DNA of 64,000 nucleotides from Odontocerum albicorne (taxonomy: Eukaryota; Arthropoda; Insecta; Trichoptera; Odontoceridae): positions 18,530,747 through 18,594,746 of the forward strand of contig OX463865.1 in the NCBI GenBank assembly GCA_949825065.1, written 5' to 3'. This document shows, piece after piece, positions 48,736-60,334 of this stretch. Position numbers and translations under genes: made by a program. The notes below the pieces were generated by a model that saw only the letters and a list, made by a program, of their open reading frames with translations, ran no database searches and had not been told where the DNA came from. The stretch's first letter is position 1. Every line of letters starts with the position of its first letter.

Positions 48736-51700
48736 ATGAAAGCGATTTTAGTGTTGACTCTATGTAAGTATTATATTTTTGAGCTCTATTTGTTATAGTA
48801 ATAATTGCTATACTTGAGAAACTGTAGGATGGTTCCTGTGATATTTGAAATGTCATATCTCGAAGGGATGGGATAAAATCGTTTTTTTTTTACAAATCGA
48901 ATAGTTTTTTTTATTAATCGAAAAAAAATGTTTGTATCTAAACTGACGTTTTAATTCCTAATTTTCGTTATACTGACTTTCTAATGTATTGTATGATTTG
49001 TATATATCTTTAAATAGGCCAAGATCCACTATGAATTAATACTAATTACGAACATTTAATTTTAGGTATAAAAAAATCTAAAATCCAATTATCGTATACC
49101 CCATCCCTAGCCAATGCGGACTAACGTAGTGACTTTTGACGAACGTCGCCAAATATTATTTGATTTTAACAAACTGATATATTTTTACTAATTTATAACA
49201 AGATGTATTAATTTGTCATTATTGTTAGTTTTATGTAATGTATTTACCTAAATAACTTGCTATTTATTAGATCGAGGCTTATAAATTAGTTGATAAAATA
49301 ATTAAAATTACTGAACGTCGTTACAAGGTTGTACTGGGGCAAATTTGTCAACTGTCACAGGGACCATTCTACAATTTCTCAAGTATAGTTACGATCTATT
49401 AATAGTTAACAATTTAACGAATAATTTGCATATCTGACATCCATCGCTTAGTTTTTAAGATACATGACACTCGAACTGGAGGTTGCGAGTTCGATTGCTG
49501 ATGGAAACCAGATTTCTATCTGCAGAAACGAGGTACATGAGTATGCGGTAACACACTAGACTTTCATGCGGAAGACCGCTGGTTCGAGCCCCCCGCTGTG
49601 CTAGTTCCCTCGCATTTTTTCCGCCTAGTATTCGGGTGTTTAAGGATACCTATGACCAGTGGCGGCTGGTCAAGAGGTGCGTTGTTGCGCTGAACCGGAG
49701 AAATCAATTTATATATTCGCAAACATGACTTCTAAAAATGTTAAATATTTGTATAGATTAAATATGTATGAGAATACTGACAAATAGTACGAGGATTTTT
49801 ATTTATGTGAAAATAAAAAAAAAATTAAAAAATATTCCTTTCAAATTGACCGGCCAAGTTTGCCAATACTACCGGAGCGATCTCTAATACGCACCGGACG
49901 GAAACGCTAATTCATATAGGGCAGACAGAGACGTACAGTAAACCGTGAGACAGCGATATTTCATATTCGCTCAGCGTCTCGAGGCGCGTTGGTGCTCAGC
50001 GCACCAACGCATCCTATATAAATTTATATGAAAAGAAACGGTAAAATCTTGGTGGTGTGCTTCGGTCGTCTCATTTTGGTGTGCTCGGTGAGTTTGCTGA
50101 TGTGCAACAACTCTCTCACCTAAAAAAGAGAAAAAAGTAAGAAAGAAATAAAAACTCCACAGCACAGCTTTTCGTTTCAGCTGAATTGCCATTGGAATGG
50201 CGAGAGGATCCTCGACTACGAGGTCCAGCAATGACGAGTCTGTTATATACGAGTACGTATTTTTCTAAATTCTCCCTATGTATTTTTCTAATTTCTCTTT
50301 TACACAGTATGGCTGCAGTCGTCCTTCGCCAAGGAATGGCCAGAAGAGGCATGCCCGTACACCTGCTTCTACTATTACCGCCCTTTTTGCGCCAAGGACC
50401 GGGAGACAGGCGCAACCCTCACTTTCTCCAATCCCTGTTTCTTACGGGCATGGAACTGCCTCAAGAATTCCAGTAAATATAAGCTTTTTTGTCAGGTTTT
50501 TCAGAAAATAATGGCCGAGTTTAATATTATATCATCTAGAACGTTCTTTGCTAAGAAATATTTGTTTTTATTTTATTGTTATAAATCTGCTGTATTTATT
50601 TATTGAGTCGGGCATTTAATTTACGTTGCTATAATACATACGTGGGCAAATGCGGCTCTTCGTTGGGTTTAGTGCGGCTCCCAATGTCCCTTATAAAAAT
50701 ATAGATAATTTCTTTCCCCATTATACTTGTATTTTCGCGATTTTCCTTTCTAAATGTTGTAAGTGACAAGATGCGCATGTATGAATGCAACTGTCAAAGA
50801 CGCAAGTATTGGTGCATACGTGTGTGCTGTGATTTCAATGTGTAGGGTGCGCGCGCATCTCCTGCCTCTTGATGTGCGCATTTTTCTATTTTCTTATATG
50901 TGTATTTTTGATACTTTATATAGCAATTAAGATTTGTATAGAATATGCAATAAATTAGAATTAGTGTATTTAATACTACGTGATACCGTGACAATGGTGT
51001 GGCTCTTTATATATATGAAAATCCAGAATGTGGCTCTTGTTCACCTCATGTATACCCACCCCTGCTATACTCGTAATACAATACATCAGAAGTGATATTG
51101 GAAAAGGAAGAATTAAGTGTAATTTTTTTGCATGAATTTATACTTGGGCATTATGCATCTCAAATAGCACACAATGTTAACCAAATGTGGGTTAAGGGAT
51201 CATTGAAGATCATAGGCACCCAAAACGCGTCTTGTACGGGGTAGTAATAGACAAGCGAAGGGTTGATGGACAGATAATGGGCTGTAAGGACAGTCTGCGA
51301 GAGTTGCTGACTTTGTGCGGGGCACCTGATGATAGGAAGCAGGTGACTCAGAAGCGTGGATGATAGAGAGCTACATGTTTTCTGGCTGATGGCATCTCAA
51401 CGGATAGATGTGTGAGAGACAGCCAGCGTGTTGCGAACATGCGTCACCATTATCAGGCGACTCAGCAGAATCCATGTGTCCGTGACTTCTATTGGAGGAA
51501 GTGTGCATCTAAGATCGGGTTGTTTTTTCACAGAAGATTACATGATCGACGTAGAAGAGCAGTTCAAGATTGACGTTAGAGTGGCGAGGAAATCCTCGAC
51601 TACAAGGCCTAGCAACGACGAAGGAACCGATTTTGAACGAATAGTGCGGCGTTAGTTCGAAATGTTTAGGAACTGAAACATAAAAATGAAGACAGTCGAG

Positions 51701-52581
51701 GACGTCCTGCTAGTGTTGAAAACGACAAATTGACAGTTTTATTGGGAAAAAACACAGAACAAACGGTACTGGAAATGGCAGAAGAATAAGGTGTTGGTGC
51801 TGCTACAATTTATGTACATCTAAAGCACGTTGGAAAGATTGTGAACTTAATGATGACCCAAAAAATAAATAACTCAATTCTAATAAATAGCACGTTATTT
51901 AGGTAAATACATTACATAAAACTAAAAATAATGACAAATTAATACATCTTGTTACAAATTAGCAAAAATGTGGCAGTTTGTTAAAATCAAATAATATTTG
52001 GCGACGTTCGTCAAAAGTCACTATGTTAGTCTGCATTGGCTAGGGATGGGGTATACGATAATTGGATTTTCGATTTTTTTATACTTAAAATTAAATGTTC
52101 GTAATTCGTATTAATTCATTGTGGATCTTGGACTATTTAAAGATATATACAAATCATACAATACATCAGAAAGTCAGTATAATGAAAATTAGGAATTAAA
52201 ACGTCAGTTTAGAGAAAAACAGTTTTTCGATTTATAAAAAAAAACGATTTTACCCCATCCCTTTGAGACATGACATTTCAAACGTCACAGGAACCAACCT
52301 ACATTTTCTCTAGTATACCCAGTTGTGTAGTGAAGAATTGGAAGTTATTACAACCAGCACTGATTAAATGAAGATTACTCATATTGCTTCACGTCAATAC
52401 ACGGCCTCTATTGCTCATTTGATAATTCAAAAACGAATTGGGCTACGAAACATTACCTCATCCGCCTTACTCACTCTATTGCCAACTGATAACTATTTAC
52501 GGTAGGAAAATATCCTTGATAAATAATATTTACAATTTTGTTTCAGATTTTGAAAGGGTGCGGTATGGAAATTGTGTCTAA
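48736..52581 (+). CDS. Gene K3: secreted Kazal-type (vasotab-like) inhibitor, 3 exons, 75 aa
   Basis: Exons are 48736-48763, 50308-50472 and 52547-52581. Donors are GTAAGTATT and GTAAAT; acceptors are CTTTTACACAG and TTGTTTCAG; both introns are phase 1, and 228 nt close exactly at TAA 52579-52581. The signal peptide MKAILVLTLLWLQSSFA is split by intron 1. Mature cysteines are C-x3-C-x7-C-x15-C-x6-C-x13-C, identical in spacing to K2. The loop CFYYYRPFC is identical to K2, and LTFSNPC is shared. Exon 3 (start NFERVR) ends with the last Cys followed by Val. A TCAGC initiator-like word at 48689 has no convincing TATA. The second donor, GTAAAT, is weaker than usual. K3 is clearly a recent paralogue of K2; K1 is more distant. 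The likely role is extracellular protease inhibition. Confidence 0.85.
48811..49385 (-). mobile_element. MITE-A copy 4, complete, in K3 intron 1
   Basis: TIR tips CTTGAGAAACTGTAGGATGG and the inverse CCATTCTACAATTTCTCAAG are bordered by TA. It starts 47 bp after the K3 exon 1 donor. Confidence 0.85.
49545..50240 (+). mobile_element. SINE family 2 copy split by an insertion
   Basis: The head (GAGTATGCGGTAACACACTA, GCTGGTTCGAGCCCC) runs to about 49668. The body resumes at about 50030 (GTGTGCTTCGGTCGTCTCAT) and ends GGATCCTCGACTACGAGG. The intervening 360 bp begins CAGTGGCGGCTGGTCAAGAG and ends GCACCAACGCATCCTATA; I cannot classify it. K3 exon 2 begins about 70 bp later. Confidence 0.65.
50635..51066. 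mobile_element. Possible hAT MITE in K3 intron 2
   Basis: ACGTGGGCAAATGCGGCTCT at the left and the partial inverse GGCTCTTGTTCACC..CCCACCCCTG at the right look like hAT GTGGG/CCCAC ends. Flanks CTATAATA and CTATACTC are weak. Confidence 0.4.
51661..51850 (+). pseudogene. Mariner transposase fragment (second HTH)
   Basis: Translation gives SRGRPASVENDKLTVLLGKN, TEQTVLEMAEE, a TAA, then GVGAATIYVHLKHVGKI, the mariner GRP linker and second helix-turn-helix. Confidence 0.7.
51872..52317 (+). mobile_element. MITE-A copy 5, 5'-truncated, in K3 intron 2
   Basis: Begins inside the element at CTCAATTCTAATAAATAGC and runs to the terminal GAACCAACCTACATTTTCTC. Confidence 0.8.
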
Positions 52582-53344
52582 GCGTCTCAAAGGGCCAACG
52601 GATTATTTCTTATTTTATAAGTTTTTAATATATTTAATCCAATATATTATCTTCCTATTCAGTAATCCCTCCATTTATGCGGTATCTGTTACCGTGATTA
52701 AAATTTTAAATGCATGATAGTGACATCTATTTATGAATTTTACAATCTCACCAAATATCGTGGAGGCACTTAAATATTTTAAGTGCTTAAGGTCTTTAAA
52801 GGTCTTAATACGACCCTGGACACACTTTTCAGAAATAAGAGATAAGGCTGAGTAGAAACACAACCTTCAGCTGTACGTCCAACGTGCTTAAGAACAAGTG
52901 TGCTTGTATGAAAGATTATCATCCAGGAGTATAAGTGGTAGAGGGTGGGAGACGGATTCTCCTGTCAGTTCTCAGAAGTCAGTTCACCCCTTGGTGGCAC
53001 GACGTATTGTAGATGATTGCCTGATCATCCGATACACAGCAGGGTGTCTTTCCTACCATACAATAGTATCTACGATGCTAAATGCTGTTTAGTTTGTTTT
53101 TTTTTATCAAAAATCGATTTGTTTCTTAATTCATTGTTTGTACGACTTGTGACAAATCTAAAATGGTAACTCAACGTTATTTGAAATCAACTGGAAAAGG
53201 TTTTGAAAAGTTGGCGTTGGATTGTCGAGTGGAAATGTGTACGATTTGCCGTATGCTGATGATATGATATTTTAGCAGAGAATGAAAATAAATTATAGTT
53301 TGATAAGTAAATTGTATGACATATGTGAATTTTAAGTATATTAA

Positions 53345-54020
53345 TTCGAGAACACAAATGCTGTCACTCCCGTAATGCAAATGGATGGAGAAACATTACC
53401 AAATTGTGACTCCTTTAATTATCTTGGGTCACTCATCCATAGCGATGGAGGATGTGCAGCAGATGTAACACATAGAATTAGTGTGGGATGGATGAAGTTT
53501 AGATCAATGACGGGAGTTCTATGTGATCCGAAAATGCCAGTAAAGTTAAAAGGAAAAGTATACCAAACGATTGTCAGACCCGCACTCCTCTATGGCTCCG
53601 AATGCTGGACGATGTATAACTCTTACTCCAGGCAACTAGAAACTGCTGAAATGCGCATGCTAAGATGGTCAGCTGGTGTGTCCCTAAGAGACAAAATAAA
53701 AAGCTCACGCATTCGTGGAAGCCTAGGTGTTACAGACATCAACAGCAAGATGGAGGAGAGGCGATTGAGATGGTATGGGCACGTTGGACGCAGAGCACCC
53801 GATCACATTGTGAACCAGGCAATCTCCATGGATCTGCCTCGAATAACAACCAGAAGAAAACCAAATAATTCATGGGTGGTGCAAAAAGATAACCTGATGC
53901 AGAGGCATGGCCTGGGGGATGTAGTCCGGGACAGAAGAGCATACAACCTGAGGACGAGGAGAGCTGACCCCAACAGTCTTCGCAGACAGTGAGTTGGGAT
54001 GAAGCCAGGGAGAAGAATGT
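53345..54020 (+). pseudogene. RTE-like RT C-terminal part, 205-codon open frame
   Basis: The frame 53375-53992 contains FNYLGSLIHSDGGCAADVTH, RISVGWMKFRSMTGVLCD, RPALLYGSECWTM, AEMRMLRWSAGVSLRD, IRGSLGVTDIN and RRLRWYGHVGRR, the canonical order of this family, ending LRTRRADPNSLRRQ. The N-terminal endonuclease and catalytic RT motifs are missing. A more degraded copy of the same part is at 56410-56750. Confidence 0.8.
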
Positions 54021-54329
54021 GAATTTTAAGTATATGATTAAAAAACGCCTAAAAATGAGATGATTAAAATCTAGCACTTTGTATAACCCATAATTGACTC
54101 TATTGGATGCTGAGATTATAAGATAGTCAAGTTTATACATAAGGTTTCTTCTTGGTATGTTGTATACTACCTTCTTAGCTTGAGGAGGGTTGTGAGAATC
54201 TCTTTTTATATCTTTAAGATGCTGACGGGAGCCAAACCCAATCCTACTGTGCTGGAACATATTATATATTGTTTTATTTCCTTAATGCTACAAAGCGCCG
54301 CCAAAATATATTTTCGGAAAACCCGAGCT

Positions 54330-54440
54330 TATCAGCCTGGAATCAAAATGGAAAAAAATATGGACAACATTGGCAATCGAACCAGACACCCTTGGTACGT
54401 GAGCCGAACTACTTAACCACTGAGCCATGAGGATACACAA
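54330..54440 (-). mobile_element. tRNA-like SINE fragment (minus strand)
   Basis: On the minus strand CCTCATGGCTCAGTGGTTAA has an A box and GTCTGGTTCGATTGCC a B box. No acceptor-stem pairing. Confidence 0.55.
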
Positions 54441-54577
54441 ATTCTTACATTGATTTTTTTTATATTGTAGAATATAAATACAGTACATATCACACGGGCG
54501 TCATTATATTATATATGACAAATATCTAACTAAATAGTATTATTTTGTATTATTTTTATATGTAAAAATAAATACTA

Positions 54578-55488
54578 CCTTGATCAAAAAGTTTTAGGAC
54601 TTTATTCATAAAATCGAAAATACAAGTTTATTTATCAAAATCGATATGTTCCCCTTCAAAGTACTCCCCATCGACTGCAACGCACTTACGCCAGCGCTTG
54701 ATCCAATCCTCGAAACACCGCTGGTACTCAATTTTCGGTATTTCCATCAGAGCAGTCTTCGAATTTTTCATGACATCCTCTCGGATTCTGTAACGCGTTC
54801 CGCGAAGCGGTTTTTTAAGTCGGTTGAACAGGAAAAAGTCCCAGGGAGCCAGATCAGATGAATTCGAAGGCTGCTGGATAGTAATTGTGTTGTTTTTAGT
54901 CAAAAACTCATGGAAATCATGTCTTTCGCGATTTCAACGTGGTCCTTTTTTTGCATGAAATTGAGGTATTTCGGCACCAGTTTTGCAGTGACACGTCTGA
55001 GGCCCAAATCACTACCCAAAAAGTCTTGAGCGAATCCATAAACGATGTTCAAGTCCTCTGCCAGCTCTCTAATGGTCAATTTGCGGTTTTTGGCCAACAT
55101 TTCTTTGATTTGTTCGATGTTTTCATCGGTTTTCGACTGCCACTGCTTTCGTCATCCTCGACCAACTCACGACCACTTCTGAAGCGTTCGTGCCACCGAA
55201 AAACACTTCTCCAAAATTTCCAAGGTCTGCGGACCGTTAAATCCGTTTTTCACACAAAATTTAACGCAAACTCGTTGATGCCATTTTCAAACTTGTAAAA
55301 AATCGAAAACACGCACAAAGGTAGATGTACTCAGTACAGCGTAACTTTTACAAATGTCAAGCTATGACGCTGAAATTTGGAGGGAAGTGTCAATGACAGA
55401 TGTGGTAACCTAGAAAAAAAAAAAAGAATTCCAATCGGGTGACTGACAGCGCCACACGATGGCCGGTTCTAAAACTGTTTGATCAAGG
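54578..55488 (-). mobile_element. Mariner deletion derivative with TIRs and TA duplication
   Basis: CCTTGATCAAAAAGTTTTAG and the inverse CTAAAACTGTTTGATCAAGG are flanked by TA (54576-54577 and 55489-55490). The length of about 910 bp reflects loss of the catalytic middle. Confidence 0.85.
54628..55300 (-). pseudogene. Mariner transposase, internally deleted and frameshifted
   Basis: The N-terminal part includes MLAKNRKLTIRELAEDLNIV and LGLRRVTAKLVPKYLNFMQK (54900-55100), with upstream broken frame from about 55290. It then joins directly to LTKNNTITIQQPSNSSDLAP and WDFFLFNRLKKPLRGTRYRI, ending FEGEHIDFDK. Only the third Asp of the triad (SDLAP) remains. Confidence 0.85.
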
Positions 55489-55884
55489 TAGTATATACAA
55501 TACCTTTATTGCGTTTTCCTTTTATTTTTTTTAATATATATTATATAACATTTAAATAAGATTTTTTTATTAATCATCCTCTTCGTATCGAAAATCAAGA
55601 GTGTTATATTAATCAACGATGTTACATTGTTATTTCCTTCATAATTAATTTAAAAAAACAATTCGTGAGCCGCAGGTTGGCCATGCCTGAGACAAGGTAT
55701 TTTTTTTTCAATAAATATATTTCTTAATTAACATCATATATCTCTCCCTCAAGGCAATGGTTGGATGATTTCTGTCAATAAAAGAATTTATTTATTATTT
55801 TTTATAAGAATTCATTTAAGTTATATAGTATAAACAAATGAATTATAAAATACCCTCTCTCAAAAAAGTAATATTAATTTATAC

Positions 55885-56395
55885 ATGCATGCATGCCATC
55901 ACGCCATTTCCCTTTCAGGGTAGGCAGAGAGGAAAGAGCGCCAGACTTTCATATCTCGACACATATCTTTAGTCTCCTCCACATCAATACAACTTTTACG
56001 ATTTCTACGTTTCCTTCTATCAAAATATTCACTTGATCCAACCATACTTTCCTTTGCTTCTTCTCACGGATATTCCACTCACATTTGCATTGTACATAGT
56101 CCTGCCATAAATTCTGGCACTACTTTCACAACTTATGAATTGACCCTCAAAATCTTTTCTAGAAACACTTATCCCCTGTATCATAACCCTGGCATATATT
56201 ATAGCATATAATACCCGAGTAAATGACGGTCAGACAAGACTGTGCACTGACCCACAAAGCGAAAACAGTCCTAAGATGTTATAGGAAAGGAAGCAATGTT
56301 TTGCTATGTGTATGTGTGTTGCTATGTGTATTTCATTTCCCGTAAGCCACCTTTCCCTTTGGACAGATTATTTTTAGCACCCATTGACTTTGTTT
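55885..56395 (-). pseudogene. RTE-like LINE 3' fragment (minus strand)
   Basis: Starts with the ATGCATGCATGCC tail and the inverse family end GCGCCAGACTTTCATATCTC. Later words match the inverse of 16741 (GCACCCATTGACTTTGTTT). Confidence 0.6.
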
Positions 56396-56409
56396 TGGTT
56401 TGTTGTTAG

Positions 56410-56750
56410 TAGATGGTCGGCAGTATCACTGAAAGATAAAATTAATAGCTCACGCATTCGTGGTAGCCTGGGGGTCACTGACATAGATAGTAAGCGGGAA
56501 CAGCGACTGCTGAGATTATTGCGGGCACATAATACGGAGACCATACAGTAAATCAGGCAATGTCTGTGGATCTTCCTCGACAGCCGTCCAGAGGAAGACC
56601 AAAGAACTCCTGGATGACTGAATCCTCCATAATCCTGCCAAGAAACAGCCTAGATGATAGGGACACCTAGAATCGGAGAATATACAGCCTGAGAACGAGA
56701 AGAGCCGACCCCAACAACCTACCTAGGCAATGAGTTGGGACAGTGCCAAA
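56410..56750 (+). pseudogene. RTE-like RT fragment, same family as 53345
   Basis: NSSRIRGSLGVTDID-like and LRTRRADPNNLPRQ words match 53690-53992 closely at DNA level, with several indels. Confidence 0.65.
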
Positions 56751-56869
56751 AAAAATACCCCATTGACTTTGTTTACTTTTGCTACATGCCATGCAATATC
56801 CCTCATTTTTCCATATATCGCATTCACTTTTCCTTTGAACAACTTTGGATTTCACATCATTAATTTATA

Positions 56870-57640
56870 GATCTTTCTCTTTGCATCAGTAAGTCTTATT
56901 CACTGCAACCGTGGCCACATCTAAAACGATTTAGGGTACATCAAAATTGTTGTTTTTTAGACAAGCACACAAGATTTCCGATCAAGAACTAATTTTATTG
57001 CTGTCGCCAACTATTTGGTAAGCTCACATTCCTCTCGGCCAATCGTTATCCCTTGATCCAGGAAGGTCGTCGGGATCTAAGATGGGTCTGAGGAGGGCAG
57101 GAAACAAATTCAATAACAGAACAATAATAATTTTCAGTTTGTTTTTTTTTTTGTAAATATAATAGTTAATGTTATTTACATTAACCAAGTCCCATTTTTT
57201 TTTGGTACAGAAGACTCTCGACTATCTGGGATGGAAGGGAAAAAATGTAACCGGATAAAAGAATCCCGAATGTGATAATACTAAAAAAAAGAGTTCGAGA
57301 ATTCCTCATCCAGACTCAAATTTCAATAAAGTTTTTGTTACAGAATTTAGAGTAACGTTACTATAGAGCAGGAACAAACAACTCTTTTACATTTAGACAT
57401 GGCCACTGATGATTTAAACAAAAACAAAATGATCAAAACAGCAAAGGGTTCCCCCTGTTCCTATTTCAAGTTATGAGAATATAAAATTGAGTACTTATAA
57501 ACAATTAAAAAAGTCAATAAATAATGAATAACCGGTTAATTCACCTGTTTCATTTCTGTTATATATTATCAAATCACCTGTTTCATTTTCTGGTATATAT
57601 GTCATTATGTTGTATGAACAATTATGCATAATGGAGAGTC
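56870..57640. other. Stretch without a gene; pogo-like ends
   Basis: AGAAGACTCTCGACTATCTG near 57208 and the inverse-like GGAGAGTCGACTATA near 57630, with AACCGGATAA inside, suggest a decayed pogo/Tigger-type MITE. The rest is not recognised. Confidence 0.35.
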
Positions 57641-57649
57641 GACTATATA

Positions 57650-58260
57650 TCAGAAGACAATATTTCTTAAAAACATTGCAAGAACTACAATATTTTATAA
57701 AAACAACAATAATTATATTTTGTAAAAACAAGAGTAACAATATTATGTAAAAACAACAAGAATTATAATATTTTGTAAAAACAAGAGTAACAATATTTTG
57801 TAGAAACAAGAATTATAATATTTTGTAAAAACAACAAGAATTATAATATTTTGTAAAAACAAGAGTAACAATATTTTGCAAAAACAACAATAATTATATT
57901 TTGTTAAAGAAAAAGTAACAATATAGGTAGAAACCACAAGAATTATAATATTATGTAAAAACAAGAGTAACAATATTTTGTAGAAACAAGAATTATAATA
58001 TTTTGTAAAAACACGAGTAACAATATTTTGTAGAAACAAGAATTATAATATTATGTATAAACAAGAATAACAATATTTTGTAGAAACAACAAGAATTATA
58101 CTTTGTAAAAACAAGAGTAACAATATTTTGTAGAAACAACAAGAATTATAATATTTTGTAAAAACAAGAGTAATAATAATTTGTAGAAACAACAAGAATT
58201 ATATTAGTTTGTAAAAACAAGAGTAACAATGTTTTGTAAAAACGAATTACAATATTTCGT
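57650..58260. repeat. AT-rich tandem array, ~33/52-bp units
   Basis: AACAAGAGTAACAATATTTT, GTAGAAACAA and AGAATTATAATATTTTGTAA alternate about 12 times. Minus-strand frames rich in Leu/Phe/Ile (LLLFLQNIIILVVFTKYYNS) are composition artefacts. Confidence 0.9.
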
Positions 58261-58309
58261 AAAATATTGTACACAATTAATTGGTCTTTTTCCACATTAC
58301 ACTTATACA

Positions 58310-58830
58310 GGTTTTGCACTTCAAATTCGCCTTTTTGCAAATCAAATAAAACCTTTTGCAAATCAAATTTAACCTTTCGCGAATCAAATTCACCATTTTG
58401 TTAGCCAATTCATAATGAACTCCAACAAAGATTTTTTTTAAATCAAATGATGTGCTCAAAATATGCTACGAGCAGCTGACCCTGCAAGTCATGAACATTT
58501 GGTAGATATAATTGAAGAATCTGTTACACCCGTCACCCCCAGAGGCTGTACAAATGATGAGGTGAATATGTACCATATATGATATGACCATCAGCTGCAG
58601 CAGAACTATTATTATAGATTGAGTATCTAAATATGTCAGTTTTTGTATACATAATTACAAATAATTAATTATTACATATTAAACAATTACTTGTATGAAC
58701 GTATTTGTCTTATGAATTTTTTTAATTGGTAACAAAATGGTGAATTTAATTTGTAAAAAACTAAATTTGATTTGCAAAAAGTTGAATTTGATTTTCAAAA
58801 GGTTGTATTTGAAGTGCTGAAAAAAACTGA
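58310..58830. mobile_element. Second element with inverted 21-bp repeats
   Basis: GGTTTTGCACTTCAAATTCG and 3-4 units of CTTTTGCAAATCAAATTTAA at the left; the inverse units (AAATTTGATTTGCAAAAAGT) and TATTTGAAGTGCTG at the right. Same plan and left edge as 21520-22175, with far fewer units. Confidence 0.7.
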
Positions 58831-58839
58831 ATTTGAAGT

Positions 58840-60095
58840 AGAATAATAAACGATAAGCAAAGTACATTTGAAGCGCGTAGTTTACCGACAGAAGGGTTAG
58901 TTTACCTTTTTGACCCTTTAATGACAGTTGCAATAAATATAAAAGGGTCAAGCATGCATTTGGACGAGACGCCGCTTGATCGGCACTCGAGTCTTGCCAA
59001 TGGCGGTTTTAAGATTTATAAATGTAATTTGGTTAATTGAGATTTACAAATGCAATTTGATTGATTGAGAAAATATTTTAGAGAAAAAATATTCTCAGGT
59101 GGATGAATTGGCAAAAAGGAGATGACAACTCCATTCAATTACAGAATTACGGAGACGAAACTGAAAATGTAGAAGTACAGAGAGAAAAGGGAGGAAAGTC
59201 AGTTTATACCCTCGGTGATATGTGGTATCCTCACCAATATGGCATCTCAACTTGTGGACCATGTTCAAGAAACTGATCCACAAATGAAGCGATGTCTTAT
59301 TTTTAAACGATATATTGCAGCCATGTGTTGAAATCCAGAAAGATCTTAGGAAATAATCAAATTATCCCTTTTTAAATAGTACATTGCTGTTAAAAATAAA
59401 GAACTCCTATGTTCTTTTAAATATTCCCATAACCCCTAATTTCTATGAAGTCCTAGGCTCACCAACTAACTGGCATTTTGGAAGAATGTATCCCCCGCGA
59501 CTGGCAAGGGATTGCGTTTAGTGAAGCCTCTAGTATAGTATAGCACTGATAGATAGCCGCATTGGGGCTATAAAGATTGACATTTGTGTGGAATAAATCC
59601 AGGAAGATCTAGTCAAGGTGACAAAAAGTATAGCAGAAATATTCCCAGAGTAAGTGCTGGAACTAGAGGGGAAATGCTGGAAGTTTTACGCTAATTAAGT
59701 TTTTTTCAACAAATCTGGAAATTTTGAGTTGCTCCTAATAATTTAAAGTAAATTTCTTCATTTATCTTAAAAACAAATATAAAAAAAACAGTTATTTTAT
59801 CAGACATTCTGATATCAGTAGTTCAATAGCATTTCCTCGAACTGATTCGCTACAGAACCCCACTATAGCCGAGATGTACGTGTACGTACGGTTGTGCTGT
59901 CACAGTGAGTCCCAATTCTACGCATGTCAATGAATAGCCTTCAGTTGTGCCTTTGTAGATTTATCCAGTTGTGTTGCCCATATTAGGAAGTCTGTTATTA
60001 TCAAAATTGTCAAGATTTGTTTTTAAAAAATAACCCATTACTGTAGGTAAACTATAAAAAGGTAAATTTAGCATCGAAATAGATTGAATATTTCA
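58840..60095. other. Stretch without a supported gene
   Basis: No repeat or homologous frame that I can support. 60000-60096 may be the 3' UTR of the exon that follows on the minus strand. Confidence 0.4.
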
Positions 60096-60096
60096 C

Positions 60097-60333
60097 TTAT
60101 TTAAATAATTTTTTAAAAGATTCCGATATTATAGAATCAAATGGTGTATCGAGAACCGTAACTTTATTATCTTTAAAGACCTCGAAAACAATTCGTATCT
60201 CCGGTAGGCCACGAATATCTTCATCAAGGTCGATATGTGGATGCTTCTTTTCTATCTTTTTTCTCAGGCAATCTTTTGTGAAAATTAAGAATTGGTCTGC
60301 AAAACTGAGGCATTTTTTAGAGCTCCAATATTC
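60097..60333 (-). CDS. Orphan terminal exon of an unrecognised gene, 78 codons
   Basis: On the minus strand a strong acceptor (TTTTGATTTTTTTGCAG) precedes 237 nt of open frame ending TAA. The translation starts EYWSSKKCLSFADQFLIFTK and ends ISESFKKLFK, with alternating charged and hydrophobic residues and no low complexity. This looks like a real last exon entered in phase 0. Upstream exons would be beyond 60350 and I could not identify them with confidence. I do not recognise the family. It could also be a fossil exon. Confidence 0.5.
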   Translation of the reverse strand, partial: EYWSSKKCLSFADQFLIFTKDCLRKKIEKKHPHIDLDEDIRGLPEIRIVFEVFKDNKVTVLDTPFDSIISESFKKLFK

Positions 60334-60334
60334 C

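Noticed and set aside
23604..54440. Functional tRNA genes at 23610, 24754, 28861, 49545 and 54370
   Set aside because: A and B boxes are present but acceptor stems do not pair, and each continues into a SINE body.
57495..58361. Leu/Ile/Phe-rich minus frames as membrane proteins
   Set aside because: Composition effect of an AT-rich tandem array.
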